Assembly: GCA_030748455.1 (NCBI GenBank)
Contig: JASMLY010000080.1
Location: forward strand, 21,652 to 85,651
Direction of reading: 5' to 3'
DNA length: 64,000 nt
DNA from: Phycisphaerales bacterium
GTDB taxonomy: Bacteria > Planctomycetota > Phycisphaerae > Phycisphaerales > SM1A02
The notes under the pieces are model-generated. The model saw only the letters and a program-made list of their open reading frames with translations, had not been told where the DNA came from and did not search any database. Made by a program: the position numbers and the translations under genes. Of this stretch, positions 1 through 8,408 are shown piece by piece. How positions within the stretch are numbered: the stretch's first letter is position 1; every line of letters starts with the position of its first letter.

Positions 1-320
1 ATACCTGCGCTTCTCTTCGCGCAATCGAACTCGGAGCAGACATTTTATTGAAAGCAACGAAAGTAGATGGTGTCTACAACGCCGACCCGAATGTTGATCA
101 AGATGCTACCTTATTCGATCGTCTTACATTTACAGAAGCGATTAACAAACAATTGGGAGTCATGGATCTCACAGCATTATCAATGTGCATGGAACACAAT
201 CTTCCAGTCGTGGTCTTTAATTTTAAACATCATGGTAATATCTGCCGTGTCATTGAAGGCGAACAAATCGGCACTTTAGTTACGAACGAGGAAATTACAC
301 TGGCAAACAGCCAATCATAG
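1..320 (+). CDS. pyrH: UMP kinase, C-terminal part (cut by window start)
   Basis: Phosphorylates UMP to UDP with ATP in the cytoplasm, the first committed nucleotide step after de novo UMP synthesis. Only about the last 105 residues are present; the reading frame enters at base 3 and is open from the first base. Visible family signatures are LKATKVDGVYNADP, the nucleotide-contacting segment of bacterial PyrH, and the C-terminal LGVMDLTALSMCMEHNLPV helix followed by the terminal strand. The start lies outside the window. It is followed 13 bp downstream by frr, the usual pyrH-frr order of the rpsB-tsf-pyrH-frr block, so co-transcription is likely. Identification is firm. Confidence 0.95.
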   Translation, partial: TCASLRAIELGADILLKATKVDGVYNADPNVDQDATLFDRLTFTEAINKQLGVMDLTALSMCMEHNLPVVVFNFKHHGNICRVIEGEQIGTLVTNEEITLANSQS

Positions 321-333
321 TTGGATACGAGAC

Positions 334-900
334 ATGCTCATCAAACAAGTTATTAAAGATTGCCGATCAAAAATGGATAAAACCATCGAGTACTACGAAC
401 GTGAACTTAAAGGAGTTCGTACAGGACGTGCGACCACTGCACTCATTGAATACGTGAAAGTAGAGTACTACGGTTCAAGTACTGACCTTAGGGATATTGC
501 TGCAGTAAGTGTGGCAGATGCTACACAGTTAGTTGTCAAGCCCTACGATCCCGGTTCAAAAAATGACATTATTAAAGCTCTAGAGAGTGCTGACCTTGGA
601 CTAAATCCGCAGGCCGATGGAGACAACATTAGGATTTCCATTCCAGCACCCTCTGCTGAACGGCGCGAGCAACTTGCTACGCAAGTGAAGAAAATGGGTG
701 AAGACAGCAAAGTTGCGATCCGCAATGAACGAAGAGATGCAATGAAACACATTGACGCTCAAGTGAAAGACAAATCGAATGACGAATCTGAAGATGATGG
801 AAAACATGGTAAAGACGAGATAGAAAAGCTTACCAAAGGCCACACCTCACAAATTGAGACAATGTGCAAAACAAAAGTTGATGAAATACAAACGATCTAA
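334..900 (+). CDS. frr: Ribosome recycling factor
   Basis: Splits the post-termination ribosome together with EF-G in the cytoplasm. The 188-residue length and collinear pattern match the family (about 185). The conserved GVRTGRATTALIE segment lies at about residues 27-39, followed by the hinge and a helical bundle. A hydrophilic linker rich in D, E, K and G (about residues 145-160) precedes the final helix and is more acidic than usual. The start at 334 was taken because it gives the normal N-terminal helix; an internal ATG at residue 14 is possible but would clip that helix. It sits directly after pyrH and converges on rpoN, whose stop is 13 bp away. Confidence 0.95.
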   Translation: MLIKQVIKDCRSKMDKTIEYYERELKGVRTGRATTALIEYVKVEYYGSSTDLRDIAAVSVADATQLVVKPYDPGSKNDIIKALESADLGLNPQADGDNIRISIPAPSAERREQLATQVKKMGEDSKVAIRNERRDAMKHIDAQVKDKSNDESEDDGKHGKDEIEKLTKGHTSQIETMCKTKVDEIQTI

Positions 901-913
901 TCGTGCGTAAAAC

Positions 914-2365
914 TCAATATTCTCTTCGAAGACGAGCGGCAGGAATTCCTAACTGCTGACGGTACTTTACAACTGTTCTTCTTGCAATTTCGATCCCCTG
1001 CTCTCGTAATGCTGCTGCAAGTTTTTCGTCACTGAGAGGCTTCTTTTTATCTTCAGCATCGACGATTTCTTGCAGTCTTGTTTTCACTGCTTCCCAACTC
1101 ATTTCCCCATCAAGGTCACTTCCAGTTCCACCAGAGAAGAAACGCCTGAGCATAAACAACCCTCTTGGAGTTTGTACCCACTTATCAGAAACTGCTCGAC
1201 TAATCGTTGCAACGTGTACACCAAGCATATCTGCTACTTCTGTCATCGGCAAAGGACGTAAGTATGCGTCTCCTTGTTCGAGAAAATCTCTTTGTCGATC
1301 TGCGATAATTTCTACGACTCGCAGCAAAGTGGTTCGTCTTTGTCCAATTGCTTCAATCATCCAACGAGCTGAATTCACATTCCGTTGTAAAAACTTTTTT
1401 GCAGAATCGTCAATACGATCACCTTGCAGCAGCGAGTCATATTGTGCACATAATCGTAGAGGAGGCATGTTCCCATCACGTATACCTGTGACAAAAGTGT
1501 CACTTGCCTCGTCATACTCAATAAAGGCATCTGGTACGACGGGCAAGACAGTCTCAGAACGTAACAATCTGCCAGGGCTTAACACTAGATCGTGCATCTT
1601 TTCGATCGCTTCGTTGATTTCTTCGATTGTCATCTTTGTTTTCGCCGCGATTACAGGAAGACGATTTTCGATAATCTCTGTGTAGTACGTAGAAATGAGA
1701 AGTCCAACTGTGTTCCATTCATTTGGATCATCTTTCATTAAAGCATCAACTTGGAGCAGCAATGATTCCTGAACACTTCTTGCTGCGAGACCTGGGGGGT
1801 CAAGCCACTGCTGCAACTGTAGTATTGTTTGTTCGATCAAAGGTACACTTGGGGGAGGATCACCGCGACTAATGAGTTCCTGCACCATCTCTTCGATTGG
1901 CATCGTCAGAAAACCATCATGGTCAATGAATGTAAGTAACAGAAACCCACAATCTTTTACTGGTGGTTCTACTTCTGCAAAACTCCACTGCTCGCTGATG
2001 ACTTCTAGGAGGCTCTTCCCCTTGGCTCGGATACTTGCAAAGGCATCTAATTTTGCATCTCGCTCACCACTCTTCTCTCGAGGTTTCGCAATGGGTCGAT
2101 CTGACAAATCCGCACCGGTTGTAGCCTCGAATTCTTCTAGGCGTGTAAAATCGTCTTCTTCGCTCGCTTCAATGTCATCTTGTTTCTCTGCTTGAGGTTC
2201 CACTAATTCCAAAGCGAAATTAGATTCTAACTCTTGCTGAATTCGTTCGATTAACGCAGGCAACGGCAGTTGCAGAATCTCCATAGATTGAATAACTCTT
2301 GGAGACAACTGCATGTTCTGTTGGGCAGAAAGATTTTGTTGTGTCTCAAACCGCATCAGTTTCAT
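914..2365 (-). CDS. rpoN: RNA polymerase sigma-54 factor
   Basis: Alternative sigma factor that recognises -24/-12 promoters and needs AAA+ activators. The 483-residue protein has region I rich in Gln and Leu (residues 5-50, MRFETQQNLSAQQ then MEILQLPLPAL), an acidic linker, the core-binding domain, a helix-turn-helix (EVADMLGVHVATISRAV, about residues 376-392) and the RpoN box ARRTVVKYRQ at about 461-470. The frame stays open up to 2485, but that stretch overlaps recR and does not resemble sigma-54; the ATG at 2365 gives a normal N terminus and overlaps the recR stop by 20 bp. No sigma-54 activator lies in the window, so the regulon cannot be read from here. Confidence 0.95.
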   Translation of the reverse strand: MKLMRFETQQNLSAQQNMQLSPRVIQSMEILQLPLPALIERIQQELESNFALELVEPQAEKQDDIEASEEDDFTRLEEFEATTGADLSDRPIAKPREKSGERDAKLDAFASIRAKGKSLLEVISEQWSFAEVEPPVKDCGFLLLTFIDHDGFLTMPIEEMVQELISRGDPPPSVPLIEQTILQLQQWLDPPGLAARSVQESLLLQVDALMKDDPNEWNTVGLLISTYYTEIIENRLPVIAAKTKMTIEEINEAIEKMHDLVLSPGRLLRSETVLPVVPDAFIEYDEASDTFVTGIRDGNMPPLRLCAQYDSLLQGDRIDDSAKKFLQRNVNSARWMIEAIGQRRTTLLRVVEIIADRQRDFLEQGDAYLRPLPMTEVADMLGVHVATISRAVSDKWVQTPRGLFMLRRFFSGGTGSDLDGEMSWEAVKTRLQEIVDAEDKKKPLSDEKLAAALREQGIEIARRTVVKYRQQLGIPAARLRREY

Positions 2366-3005
2366 CTCGGTGCATACCACGCCTTCCTTGAATGGCATCA
2401 GCAAGAACTTGTGAGTTTGCATACTCAATCTGTGAACCACTTGGAAGTCCACGAGCAAGACGTGTGACACGTACTTCTCTAGCATCCAACTCTTGGGCTA
2501 GATACAAGGCAGTGCTGTCTCCTTCGAGGTTTGGATTGAGCCCTAAGATGATTTCCCGAACCTGAACGCCTCGAGCATTCAACGTCGGTTCGTCAACTCT
2601 ATGAAGGAGTCCTTGTACAGCAATATCGCCTGCTTCAATCCCTGCAAGTGGTTCGATTCGACCTGAAAGAACATGGTAGACACCTTGAAACATCCCAGTA
2701 GATTCTAAACTGATCAGATCACGAGGCTGCTCGACAACGAGCACAACGGAAGGGTCACGCGATGGGTTACTACAAATTGTACATGGCGAGGCATCGGCGA
2801 GATTATTACAAATCGCACAACAAGAAACATGATGTTTCACATCTGAGATTGATTTACTGAGCGCCATTGCTTCCTTTTCACTCGCCTTAATGAGGTGGAA
2901 TGCGATCCGTTCTGCGCTTCGATTGCCAATTCCAGGTAAAGAAGTCAACGCATCGAGTAAATCTCGCACAGGTAAAGGTGTTGCTGCCGAATCGCGGAGT
3001 GACAT
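2346..3005 (-). CDS. recR: Recombination mediator protein RecR
   Basis: Acts with RecO and RecF to load RecA at single-stranded gaps. The 219 residues show the family layout: helix-hairpin-helix around LTSLPGIGNRSAERIAFHL (about 20-38), a four-cysteine zinc finger (C63-x2-C66 and C75-x2-C78), a Toprim domain from about residue 86 with VVEQPRDLISLE, and the C-terminal ALYLAQELDAREVRVTRLARG segment. The 20-residue tail beyond the Toprim domain is slightly longer than usual. It sits 2 bp after the dnaX stop, the classic dnaX-recR pairing, and overlaps the rpoN start, so dnaX-recR-rpoN is probably one transcript. Confidence 0.96.
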   Translation of the reverse strand: MSLRDSAATPLPVRDLLDALTSLPGIGNRSAERIAFHLIKASEKEAMALSKSISDVKHHVSCCAICNNLADASPCTICSNPSRDPSVVLVVEQPRDLISLESTGMFQGVYHVLSGRIEPLAGIEAGDIAVQGLLHRVDEPTLNARGVQVREIILGLNPNLEGDSTALYLAQELDAREVRVTRLARGLPSGSQIEYANSQVLADAIQGRRGMHRDETDAV

Positions 3006-3007
3006 GA

Positions 3008-4606
3008 CTAGGAGCTCCCCTCTTGCTTTTCAATTTCAGGGTTCTTTTGAGAATCTTCGACTCGTAGTACCGTTCCATCAAAGAGTTCTGCGGCAGTTCT
3101 TACAATCTCACTTGCAGCGACTTCTGGGTCGATTGTAGTAGTTCTAGTGACTCTCTCTTGTTTCTCACCTTCAATGTGAACTGAACACGTTCTCGCTGCT
3201 ACTTCTGTACAGACTCGTTCTATTTCTGCTCGCCTACCGAGTATGTAGGTTGAGGAATCGCGACCTTCTTCAGTAATAGCGAGGCGTATTGTCTGTTCAT
3301 GAATCGAAATGCAACGAAGGTACGACGCGATCCGCTTTAATCCCGGCGTTTCTGACAATTTCTGCTGCAGTTGTGTCCATTCTAAAGTTGTTGGGGGGAT
3401 GGTTACCGTGGGCGTTTGTTGACCGCGTACTTGTGTTTTTAAAGGCGTAACTGGTGCGCTACTTTTTTTTTTGACTTGCGTTCGAGGCAAATGGTTTGTC
3501 TTGTTAAGAACCTCGCTAGCGGTGACGAGTTCATTTGACATGCAGAGGCGAGCAATTGTTGCATCAAAGAGTGCTCTGCCACTCCCACCCCTCCGTACCT
3601 GCCTAGAAACGGCATCACAAATTGCAATGCAATGCGTTAGAGTACTTTCGTCAATGCGCTTGCTCCGAGCGTGTGTGACACTTTTGGAAGAGTCAGATAA
3701 ATCTAAGAGTGGGGAGTGTTCTCCACAGACCCGAGAGATCAGTGTATGCCGAAAACAAGTCGCGATTTCTTCAAGCGCTCTGTCGAGGGCAACGCCGCCT
3801 GCAAGTAACTCAGCGGATGCTTCAAGTGCTGTGGAGATCTCATCTCCCACAATAGCATCGCAAATAGCAGCAACTGCAGTTTGTGATGGAAGCCCGAGTA
3901 ACTCTTCCATTTCATCGGTGGCAATCGTAGTTGCACCACCAGCGAGTAATCTGTCTAAAATTGAAAGTGCATCACGCATTGAACCGTTCCCAAGACGTGC
4001 GACATTCGCAATCACTTCTGGTTCAGCATGAATGCCTTCTTTTTCTAATATCAATGAGAGGTGCTTGGCGATTTGTACACTGGGAATTGATCGAAAATCA
4101 AAACGCTGACAACGAGATTGGATCGTTGCAGGAATTTTATGAGGCTCTGTTGTGCAAAGGATGAACTTGACATGAGAAGGTGGCTCTTCCATTGTTTTTA
4201 AAAGTGCATTAAACGCTGGAGTTGTGAGCATGTGTACTTCATCAATAATATAGATTCGATAGGTACACCGAGTCGGCGCCAATCCAGCTCCTGCAATCAA
4301 ATCCCTCGCTTCCTGAACACCTCTATTTGAAGCTCCGTCGATTTCGATTACATCAAGATCTTCGCCTCTGAGAATTGCATTCCCAATTTCTTCCCGTTCT
4401 TTGAGAGAGTCTGAAGTGTTGAGTTCACGAGCGAAAATTCGTGCCATAGATGTCTTGCCAACGCCACGTGTTCCACTAAACAGATAGGCATGTGCCGTCC
4501 TGCCTGCGTCAATTGCATTACGCAAAGTTTTTGCTATCGGCTCTTGACCTACGACATCATCGAAGGTCTGTGATCGATATCTACGCGCTAATACTGTGTA
4601 ACTCAA
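3008..4606 (-). CDS. dnaX: DNA polymerase III subunit tau/gamma
   Basis: AAA+ motor of the clamp loader. From a TTG start at 4606 it is 532 residues; that start gives the family N terminus SYTVLARRYRSQTFDDVVGQ and has GGAG six bases upstream, whereas the ATG at 4621 adds five residues and has no clear Shine-Dalgarno. Walker A is GTRGVGKT (45-52), Walker B IYIIDEVHML, and the sensor segment FILCTTEPHKIPATIQSRCQR is present. Unusually, the region after Walker A that normally holds four zinc-binding cysteines contains none (FARELNTSDSLKERE). A run of ten A at about codons 379-382 is a probable slippage site (separate entry). Shorter than E. coli tau (643). Confidence 0.96.
   Translation of the reverse strand: MSYTVLARRYRSQTFDDVVGQEPIAKTLRNAIDAGRTAHAYLFSGTRGVGKTSMARIFARELNTSDSLKEREEIGNAILRGEDLDVIEIDGASNRGVQEARDLIAGAGLAPTRCTYRIYIIDEVHMLTTPAFNALLKTMEEPPSHVKFILCTTEPHKIPATIQSRCQRFDFRSIPSVQIAKHLSLILEKEGIHAEPEVIANVARLGNGSMRDALSILDRLLAGGATTIATDEMEELLGLPSQTAVAAICDAIVGDEISTALEASAELLAGGVALDRALEEIATCFRHTLISRVCGEHSPLLDLSDSSKSVTHARSKRIDESTLTHCIAICDAVSRQVRRGGSGRALFDATIARLCMSNELVTASEVLNKTNHLPRTQVKKKSSAPVTPLKTQVRGQQTPTVTIPPTTLEWTQLQQKLSETPGLKRIASYLRCISIHEQTIRLAITEEGRDSSTYILGRRAEIERVCTEVAARTCSVHIEGEKQERVTRTTTIDPEVAASEIVRTAAELFDGTVLRVEDSQKNPEIEKQEGSS
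3463..3472 (-). promoter_or_regulatory. A10 slippage/frameshift tract inside dnaX
   Basis: On the coding strand ten consecutive A span codons 379-381 (three Lys) and the first base of Ser382, just after the AAA+ core and collar region. Reading with one extra A (or a -1 shift) gives AAG then TAG at once; losing one A gives seven more residues then TAA. Either way a protein of about 382-388 residues results, the size class of a gamma subunit. Thermus dnaX is known to make gamma by transcriptional slippage on an A9 run, and E. coli by ribosomal -1 shift on A AAA AAG. I see no upstream Shine-Dalgarno-like stimulator, which favours RNA polymerase slippage. Function is inferred. Confidence 0.6.
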
Positions 4607-4629
4607 AATGATCTCCAACATCGCAGGGT

Positions 4630-4735
4630 GAAGGACGGCCGGTTACCCTAAGCTCGAACAACGCCACTTATGGCTGCTGCCGTCAAGCCCTGACCAGGTT
4701 CGCGGGCTGCCCGTCTAAGAGGCCGACCGTCCTTC
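4630..4735 (-). ncRNA. ffs: Signal recognition particle RNA (4.5S type)
   Basis: Scaffold of the bacterial SRP that binds Ffh and targets membrane proteins. On the minus strand the ends pair (GAAGGACGG with CCGTCCTTC), and the apical domain carries the conserved GGTCAGG ... AGCAGCC pair of strands that form the asymmetric and symmetric loops bound by Ffh. The ten bases between them fold as a 3-bp stem (one G-U) closed by the loop UGAC, a URRC-type tetraloop rather than the usual GGAA. Length is about 106 nt, without an Alu domain. The 3' end lies about 24 bases before the dnaX TTG start, so the two may share a transcript with processing between them. Confidence 0.85.
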
Positions 4736-4806
4736 AACCTGCGTACGTTGTGCATGATACCATCGCTTCCTGTTCACGACGAAGCGAGCAAGGGTACACT
4801 GCAACA

Positions 4807-5922
4807 ATGACGCAAAGTCTGACTCCAGAAGCAACAGATCCATTTGAAGCCGAAGAGGCGCGTGAGGCACGAGCAAGAAGGCTCGTCGTCCTCATTGTAC
4901 GCCTTCTATTTTTATCGTTCATGTTTGTCGTTGCTGTACTCCCATTCGTTGCGACTGCTAGCGGCTCTCAACAACCGATTGAACTTGTCATTGTCGACCA
5001 CCTTGGTCCTGCCATAGCGACTATGGCGTTTGCAACCATCATTCTCATTATTGATATTCTCACTCCAAAAAAACGCCTCTCAGCAGTCTTTGGAATTTAT
5101 CTGGGACTTGTTGCTGGTCTCTTTGCTGCACTTGCAGTTGGGCTACTCATCGATTTGATCGCTGATTCTTGGGGACTCGCACGCGGTGACACAGCCTTGC
5201 AATACCTCACACTACTAAAACTTGCAGCTGGGATTACGCTTTGCTATCTCGCCATTAGCATCGTCATCACAACGAAGGACGATCTACGACTCGTCCTCCC
5301 ATATGTTGAATTTTCTAGACAAGTACGTGGCGTTCGTCCTTTGCTTGTTGATACCTCGATCATTATTGATGGAAGAATAGAACAACTTGCAAGTTCTCGT
5401 TTTATAGATGCGCCTTTGATCGTACCGCAGTTTGTGATTCATGAACTACACGCGCTCTCCGATTCAAGAGACAAACTCAAACGAGCAAGAGGCAAACGCG
5501 GTCTGTCCATCCTTGCAAATTTACGAGCAGCGAAAGACGTAGACGTCACGATCGAACCTACAGAAATGACCCAAGAGGGCGTAGATCGTTTGCTTCTTGC
5601 ATTAGCTTCAGGGAGTGGCTATCGTGTCTTAACGACAGACTCAAACCTCGAAAAATTGGGGCTCATTGAAGATGTCCCTGTCCTCAACTTAAACAACTTA
5701 GCACAAGCAGTGCGGACAGAGGTTGTTCCTGGGGCTGATTTCGACATTGAGATCGTGAAGCAAGGAGAGCTAGAGACACAAGGTGTTGGCTATCTACCGG
5801 ACGGCACCATGATTGTTGTCGAAGAAGCAGGTTCACTCATCGGTTCAACCGTTCGCATTACAGTGAATAATTCACTTCAAACCTCGGCAGGTAGAATGAT
5901 CTTCGCAAACCTCAGTTCGTAA
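4807..5922 (+). CDS. PIN/TRAM domain membrane protein (YacL-like)
   Basis: Integral membrane protein with a cytoplasmic PIN nuclease-like domain and a C-terminal TRAM RNA-binding domain; the family is represented by Bacillus YacL, of uncertain role. The 371 residues show four hydrophobic helices (about 25-48, 62-85, 93-118 and 138-160), then PIN motifs LLVDTSIIIDGRI (Asp182 and a second Asp), IVPQFVIHELHALSDS, and VLTTDSNLEKLG, and a TRAM domain over the last 65 residues. The acidic PIN residues are retained, so nuclease activity is possible. The ATG at 4807 is preferred because the upstream in-frame stretch reads through the SRP-proximal region. It converges on guaA with 6 bp between stops. 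Confidence 0.88.
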   Translation: MTQSLTPEATDPFEAEEAREARARRLVVLIVRLLFLSFMFVVAVLPFVATASGSQQPIELVIVDHLGPAIATMAFATIILIIDILTPKKRLSAVFGIYLGLVAGLFAALAVGLLIDLIADSWGLARGDTALQYLTLLKLAAGITLCYLAISIVITTKDDLRLVLPYVEFSRQVRGVRPLLVDTSIIIDGRIEQLASSRFIDAPLIVPQFVIHELHALSDSRDKLKRARGKRGLSILANLRAAKDVDVTIEPTEMTQEGVDRLLLALASGSGYRVLTTDSNLEKLGLIEDVPVLNLNNLAQAVRTEVVPGADFDIEIVKQGELETQGVGYLPDGTMIVVEEAGSLIGSTVRITVNNSLQTSAGRMIFANLSS

Positions 5923-5928
5923 CGTTGC

Positions 5929-7557
5929 TTACTCCCATTCAATAGTTGCAGGTGGCTTTGAACTAATGTCGTACACGACTCGATTCACTCCACGCACTTC
6001 ATTGATGATTCTATTACTGATTGAAGCAAGGATATCGTAGGGAATTCGCGCCCAGTCCGCTGTCATAAAATCTTGTGATTCAACTGCTCGGATGGCAACT
6101 ACTGACTCATAGGTTCGCCCATCTCCCATGACACCTACACTTTGGACAGGCAAGAGGACTGCAAAGACTTGATCGGTTGATCGATACAAGTTTGCTGCTA
6201 CGATCTCTTCAAGTAGGATCTCATCACAGGATCGCAAGATGTCGAGTTTGTCTGGCGTGATCGTACCGAGACATCGTACTGCAAGCCCTGGCCCAGGGAA
6301 CGGATGCCTCCAAATGATCCCGTCTGGTAAACCAAGAACTTCTCCTAATTTTCTCACTTCATCTTTAAACAAATCGCGAAGCGGTTCAATCAGTTCAAAG
6401 CCTAATTCTTCTGGTAAACCTCCAACGTTATGGTGTAACTTGATGTTTGCAGCAGCGCCACTATATCCATGCCCTGATTCGATAACATCTGGATACAACG
6501 TCCCTTGAGCTAGGTACTGAATAGAATTCTCGGTGCCCTCTTCAATCGAGATAGCCGCTTCTTTAAAGATGTCAATAAAGCGATGCCCTATTCGAGTACG
6601 TTTCTCTTGTGGTTCAGAAATTCCAGCAAGATCATCGAGGAATACTTTCGAAGCATCAACAACTCGAAGATCGATTTGGAAATGGTCTCGAAACGTCGTT
6701 TCAACAAAATCTCTCTCATTCTTTCGCAAAAGTCCATTGTCTACAAATACGCAGACAAGTTGATCGCCAATTGCTCGATGTAACAGCGCAGCGACGACTG
6801 AGGAATCGACTCCACCACTTAAGCCACAGAGTACCTTTGCAGTGCCGACTTGTGCTTTGATTTTTTCGCATTGAGCTTCCATAAAATCTGCCATGCGCCA
6901 CGTCCCTTTGATGCAGCAAATTTCATATAAAAAATTTCGGAGTACCTCTACACCGTGTGGAGTATGCGTCACTTCAGGATGAAACTGAACACCATAAAAT
7001 GGAATCGTTTTGTGCGAGACTGCTGCAAGTGGGCAAGTAGCAGTTTCGGCAAGAATAGTGAACTCGTCACCGAGTAGTTCAACTTGATCGCCATGGCTCA
7101 TCCAAGCAGCAGTATCTGATGGCATTCCGCGAAAAAGATTTGAGGCATCGAGGACTTTTAATTGTGAGCGGCCATACTCTCGTGCGTGTGCAGCATCGAC
7201 TTTCCCCCCTAAAATTTCACACCCTATTTGCATGCCGTAACAGATGCCTAAAATTGGAATCCCCAATGAGAAAATCGCTTCATCACAGCGAGGAGCGTTC
7301 GAGGCTTTTACACTTGAAGGTCCGCCGGAAAGGACAATTCCAGCAGGATGATACGCTTTGAGTTGCTCAGCAGGTGTATCAGGAGCAACAAGTACACTGA
7401 ACGCTCCTGCTTCACGAACTCGCCGTGCGATCAGTTGTGCATACTGACTACCAAAATCGAGAATTAGAATCGTTTCTCCTGCATTGACACCTACAGCGAG
7501 TTTTGGCTCTAAAAATTCAGCAGTTTCTGTGTTTGTGTTGGCATTCTGCATGTTCAT
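5929..7557 (-). CDS. guaA: GMP synthase (glutamine-hydrolysing)
   Basis: Converts XMP to GMP using glutamine amide nitrogen and ATP. The class I amidotransferase domain (about residues 30-215) has the catalytic Cys in GICYGMQ and the His-Glu pair in QFHPEVTHT; the ATP pyrophosphatase P-loop is [11 protein letters not shown]; the C-terminal dimerisation domain ends in the conserved KPPATIEWE. Length is about 542, close to E. coli (525) with an N-terminal extension. Start codon choice is uncertain between ATG at 7557 and 7551; neither has a strong Shine-Dalgarno. It is divergent from the anti-sigma kinase gene with only 26 bp between starts, so the promoters must overlap the coding ends. Confidence 0.96.
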   Translation of the reverse strand: MNMQNANTNTETAEFLEPKLAVGVNAGETILILDFGSQYAQLIARRVREAGAFSVLVAPDTPAEQLKAYHPAGIVLSGGPSSVKASNAPRCDEAIFSLGIPILGICYGMQIGCEILGGKVDAAHAREYGRSQLKVLDASNLFRGMPSDTAAWMSHGDQVELLGDEFTILAETATCPLAAVSHKTIPFYGVQFHPEVTHTPHGVEVLRNFLYEICCIKGTWRMADFMEAQCEKIKAQVGTAKVLCGLSGGVDSSVVAALLHRAIGDQLVCVFVDNGLLRKNERDFVETTFRDHFQIDLRVVDASKVFLDDLAGISEPQEKRTRIGHRFIDIFKEAAISIEEGTENSIQYLAQGTLYPDVIESGHGYSGAAANIKLHHNVGGLPEELGFELIEPLRDLFKDEVRKLGEVLGLPDGIIWRHPFPGPGLAVRCLGTITPDKLDILRSCDEILLEEIVAANLYRSTDQVFAVLLPVQSVGVMGDGRTYESVVAIRAVESQDFMTADWARIPYDILASISNRIINEVRGVNRVVYDISSKPPATIEWE

Positions 7558-7583
7558 GAGAATGTTACAGGGTACCATGAATA

Positions 7584-8069
7584 GTGATGAAACCCAAGCC
7601 ACTTCGAACAACTGCTAGTGGAACGCTGACGATCCCAGCATCTCCTGCGTGGAACCCCACAATTCGGCAACTTGTTATTGGGATATGCCGCACCTGTCAG
7701 CTCACAGACCGTGATGCTGGGCTCATTGCCCTTGCAGTAGATGAAGCGATGAGTAATGTCCACCGCCACGGCTATGGTGGGTCACATGAAGAACATGTAA
7801 CCGTCACGATTACCGCGATGAAAGCGATGAAGAACGCCCCCTTTCACATTTCAATCTGCTTGCAAGACAATGCTACACAAATCCCGCTTGATGAGATTCG
7901 TTCTAGGAATCTTTCAGAACTCAAACCGGGCGGCCTTGGCGTGCATCTCATTCAATCGATCATGGATCGTGCTGTTTGGTCGCATCGTCCTGAGGGCGGA
8001 ATGCAACTCATCTTAGAAAAATCTATCGACCCCCTTGCGACTCGGCAACGCCACCAACGTGCACACTAA
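7584..8069 (+). CDS. Anti-sigma factor serine kinase, RsbW/SpoIIAB type
   Basis: GHKL-family ATPase/kinase of the partner-switching type: it would bind a sigma factor or output protein and phosphorylate a STAS antagonist. In 161 residues the ATP-binding boxes are visible: N box [14 protein letters not shown]1 box LQDNATQIP, and G2 box [18 protein letters not shown]. The first 20 residues look like a flexible leader. Nine bp downstream lies a STAS protein with a conserved phospho-site, its natural partner, followed by an MlaE-type permease. No sigma factor gene is adjacent, so the controlled target is unknown. Start at 7584 follows the divergent guaA start closely. Confidence 0.85.
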   Translation: MMKPKPLRTTASGTLTIPASPAWNPTIRQLVIGICRTCQLTDRDAGLIALAVDEAMSNVHRHGYGGSHEEHVTVTITAMKAMKNAPFHISICLQDNATQIPLDEIRSRNLSELKPGGLGVHLIQSIMDRAVWSHRPEGGMQLILEKSIDPLATRQRHQRAH

Positions 8070-8078
8070 AATAATCAA

Positions 8079-8408
8079 ATGATGATCGACATCGAAAAAA
8101 TTGACGCAACTACAATAGTCACACCACACGGAGACATAGACTCCTCACGCTCATCCCATCTTCGTGGGACGCTCAAACCAATCGTAGATTCGAATGCAAG
8201 CCGGATCATCGTCGATCTCTCTGACGTAGCGTATATGGACTCCTCTGGCATCGCCACCCTGATCGAAGCGTTACAAATTTGCAAACAACAAGAGAAACTT
8301 TTGTACATTTGCGGGCTACAAACTACTGTTCGTTCTGTCATAGAACTTGCTCGCCTTGACACTATTTTTCTCATCACTGATAGTCGAGAGGATGCGCTCG
8401 TTGCCTGA
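8079..8408 (+). CDS. STAS domain protein (anti-anti-sigma/MlaB-like)
   Basis: Single STAS domain of 109 residues, with the conserved phosphorylation-site segment VAYMDSSGIATLIEAL in the middle. Such proteins are phosphorylated on this Ser by an RsbW-type kinase and, when dephosphorylated, bind and neutralise it. The kinase gene lies 9 bp upstream. The next gene, an MlaE-type permease, overlaps this one by 17 bp, and in Mla lipid-transport systems the small subunit MlaB is also a STAS protein, so the two roles cannot be separated from sequence alone. Sequence features such as the double Ser favour the RsbV type. Confidence 0.85.
   Translation: MMIDIEKIDATTIVTPHGDIDSSRSSHLRGTLKPIVDSNASRIIVDLSDVAYMDSSGIATLIEALQICKQQEKLLYICGLQTTVRSVIELARLDTIFLITDSREDALVA

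Noticed and set aside
3471..4031. 186-codon plus-strand frame inside dnaX
   Set aside because: Antisense shadow of dnaX with low-complexity Ser-rich content.
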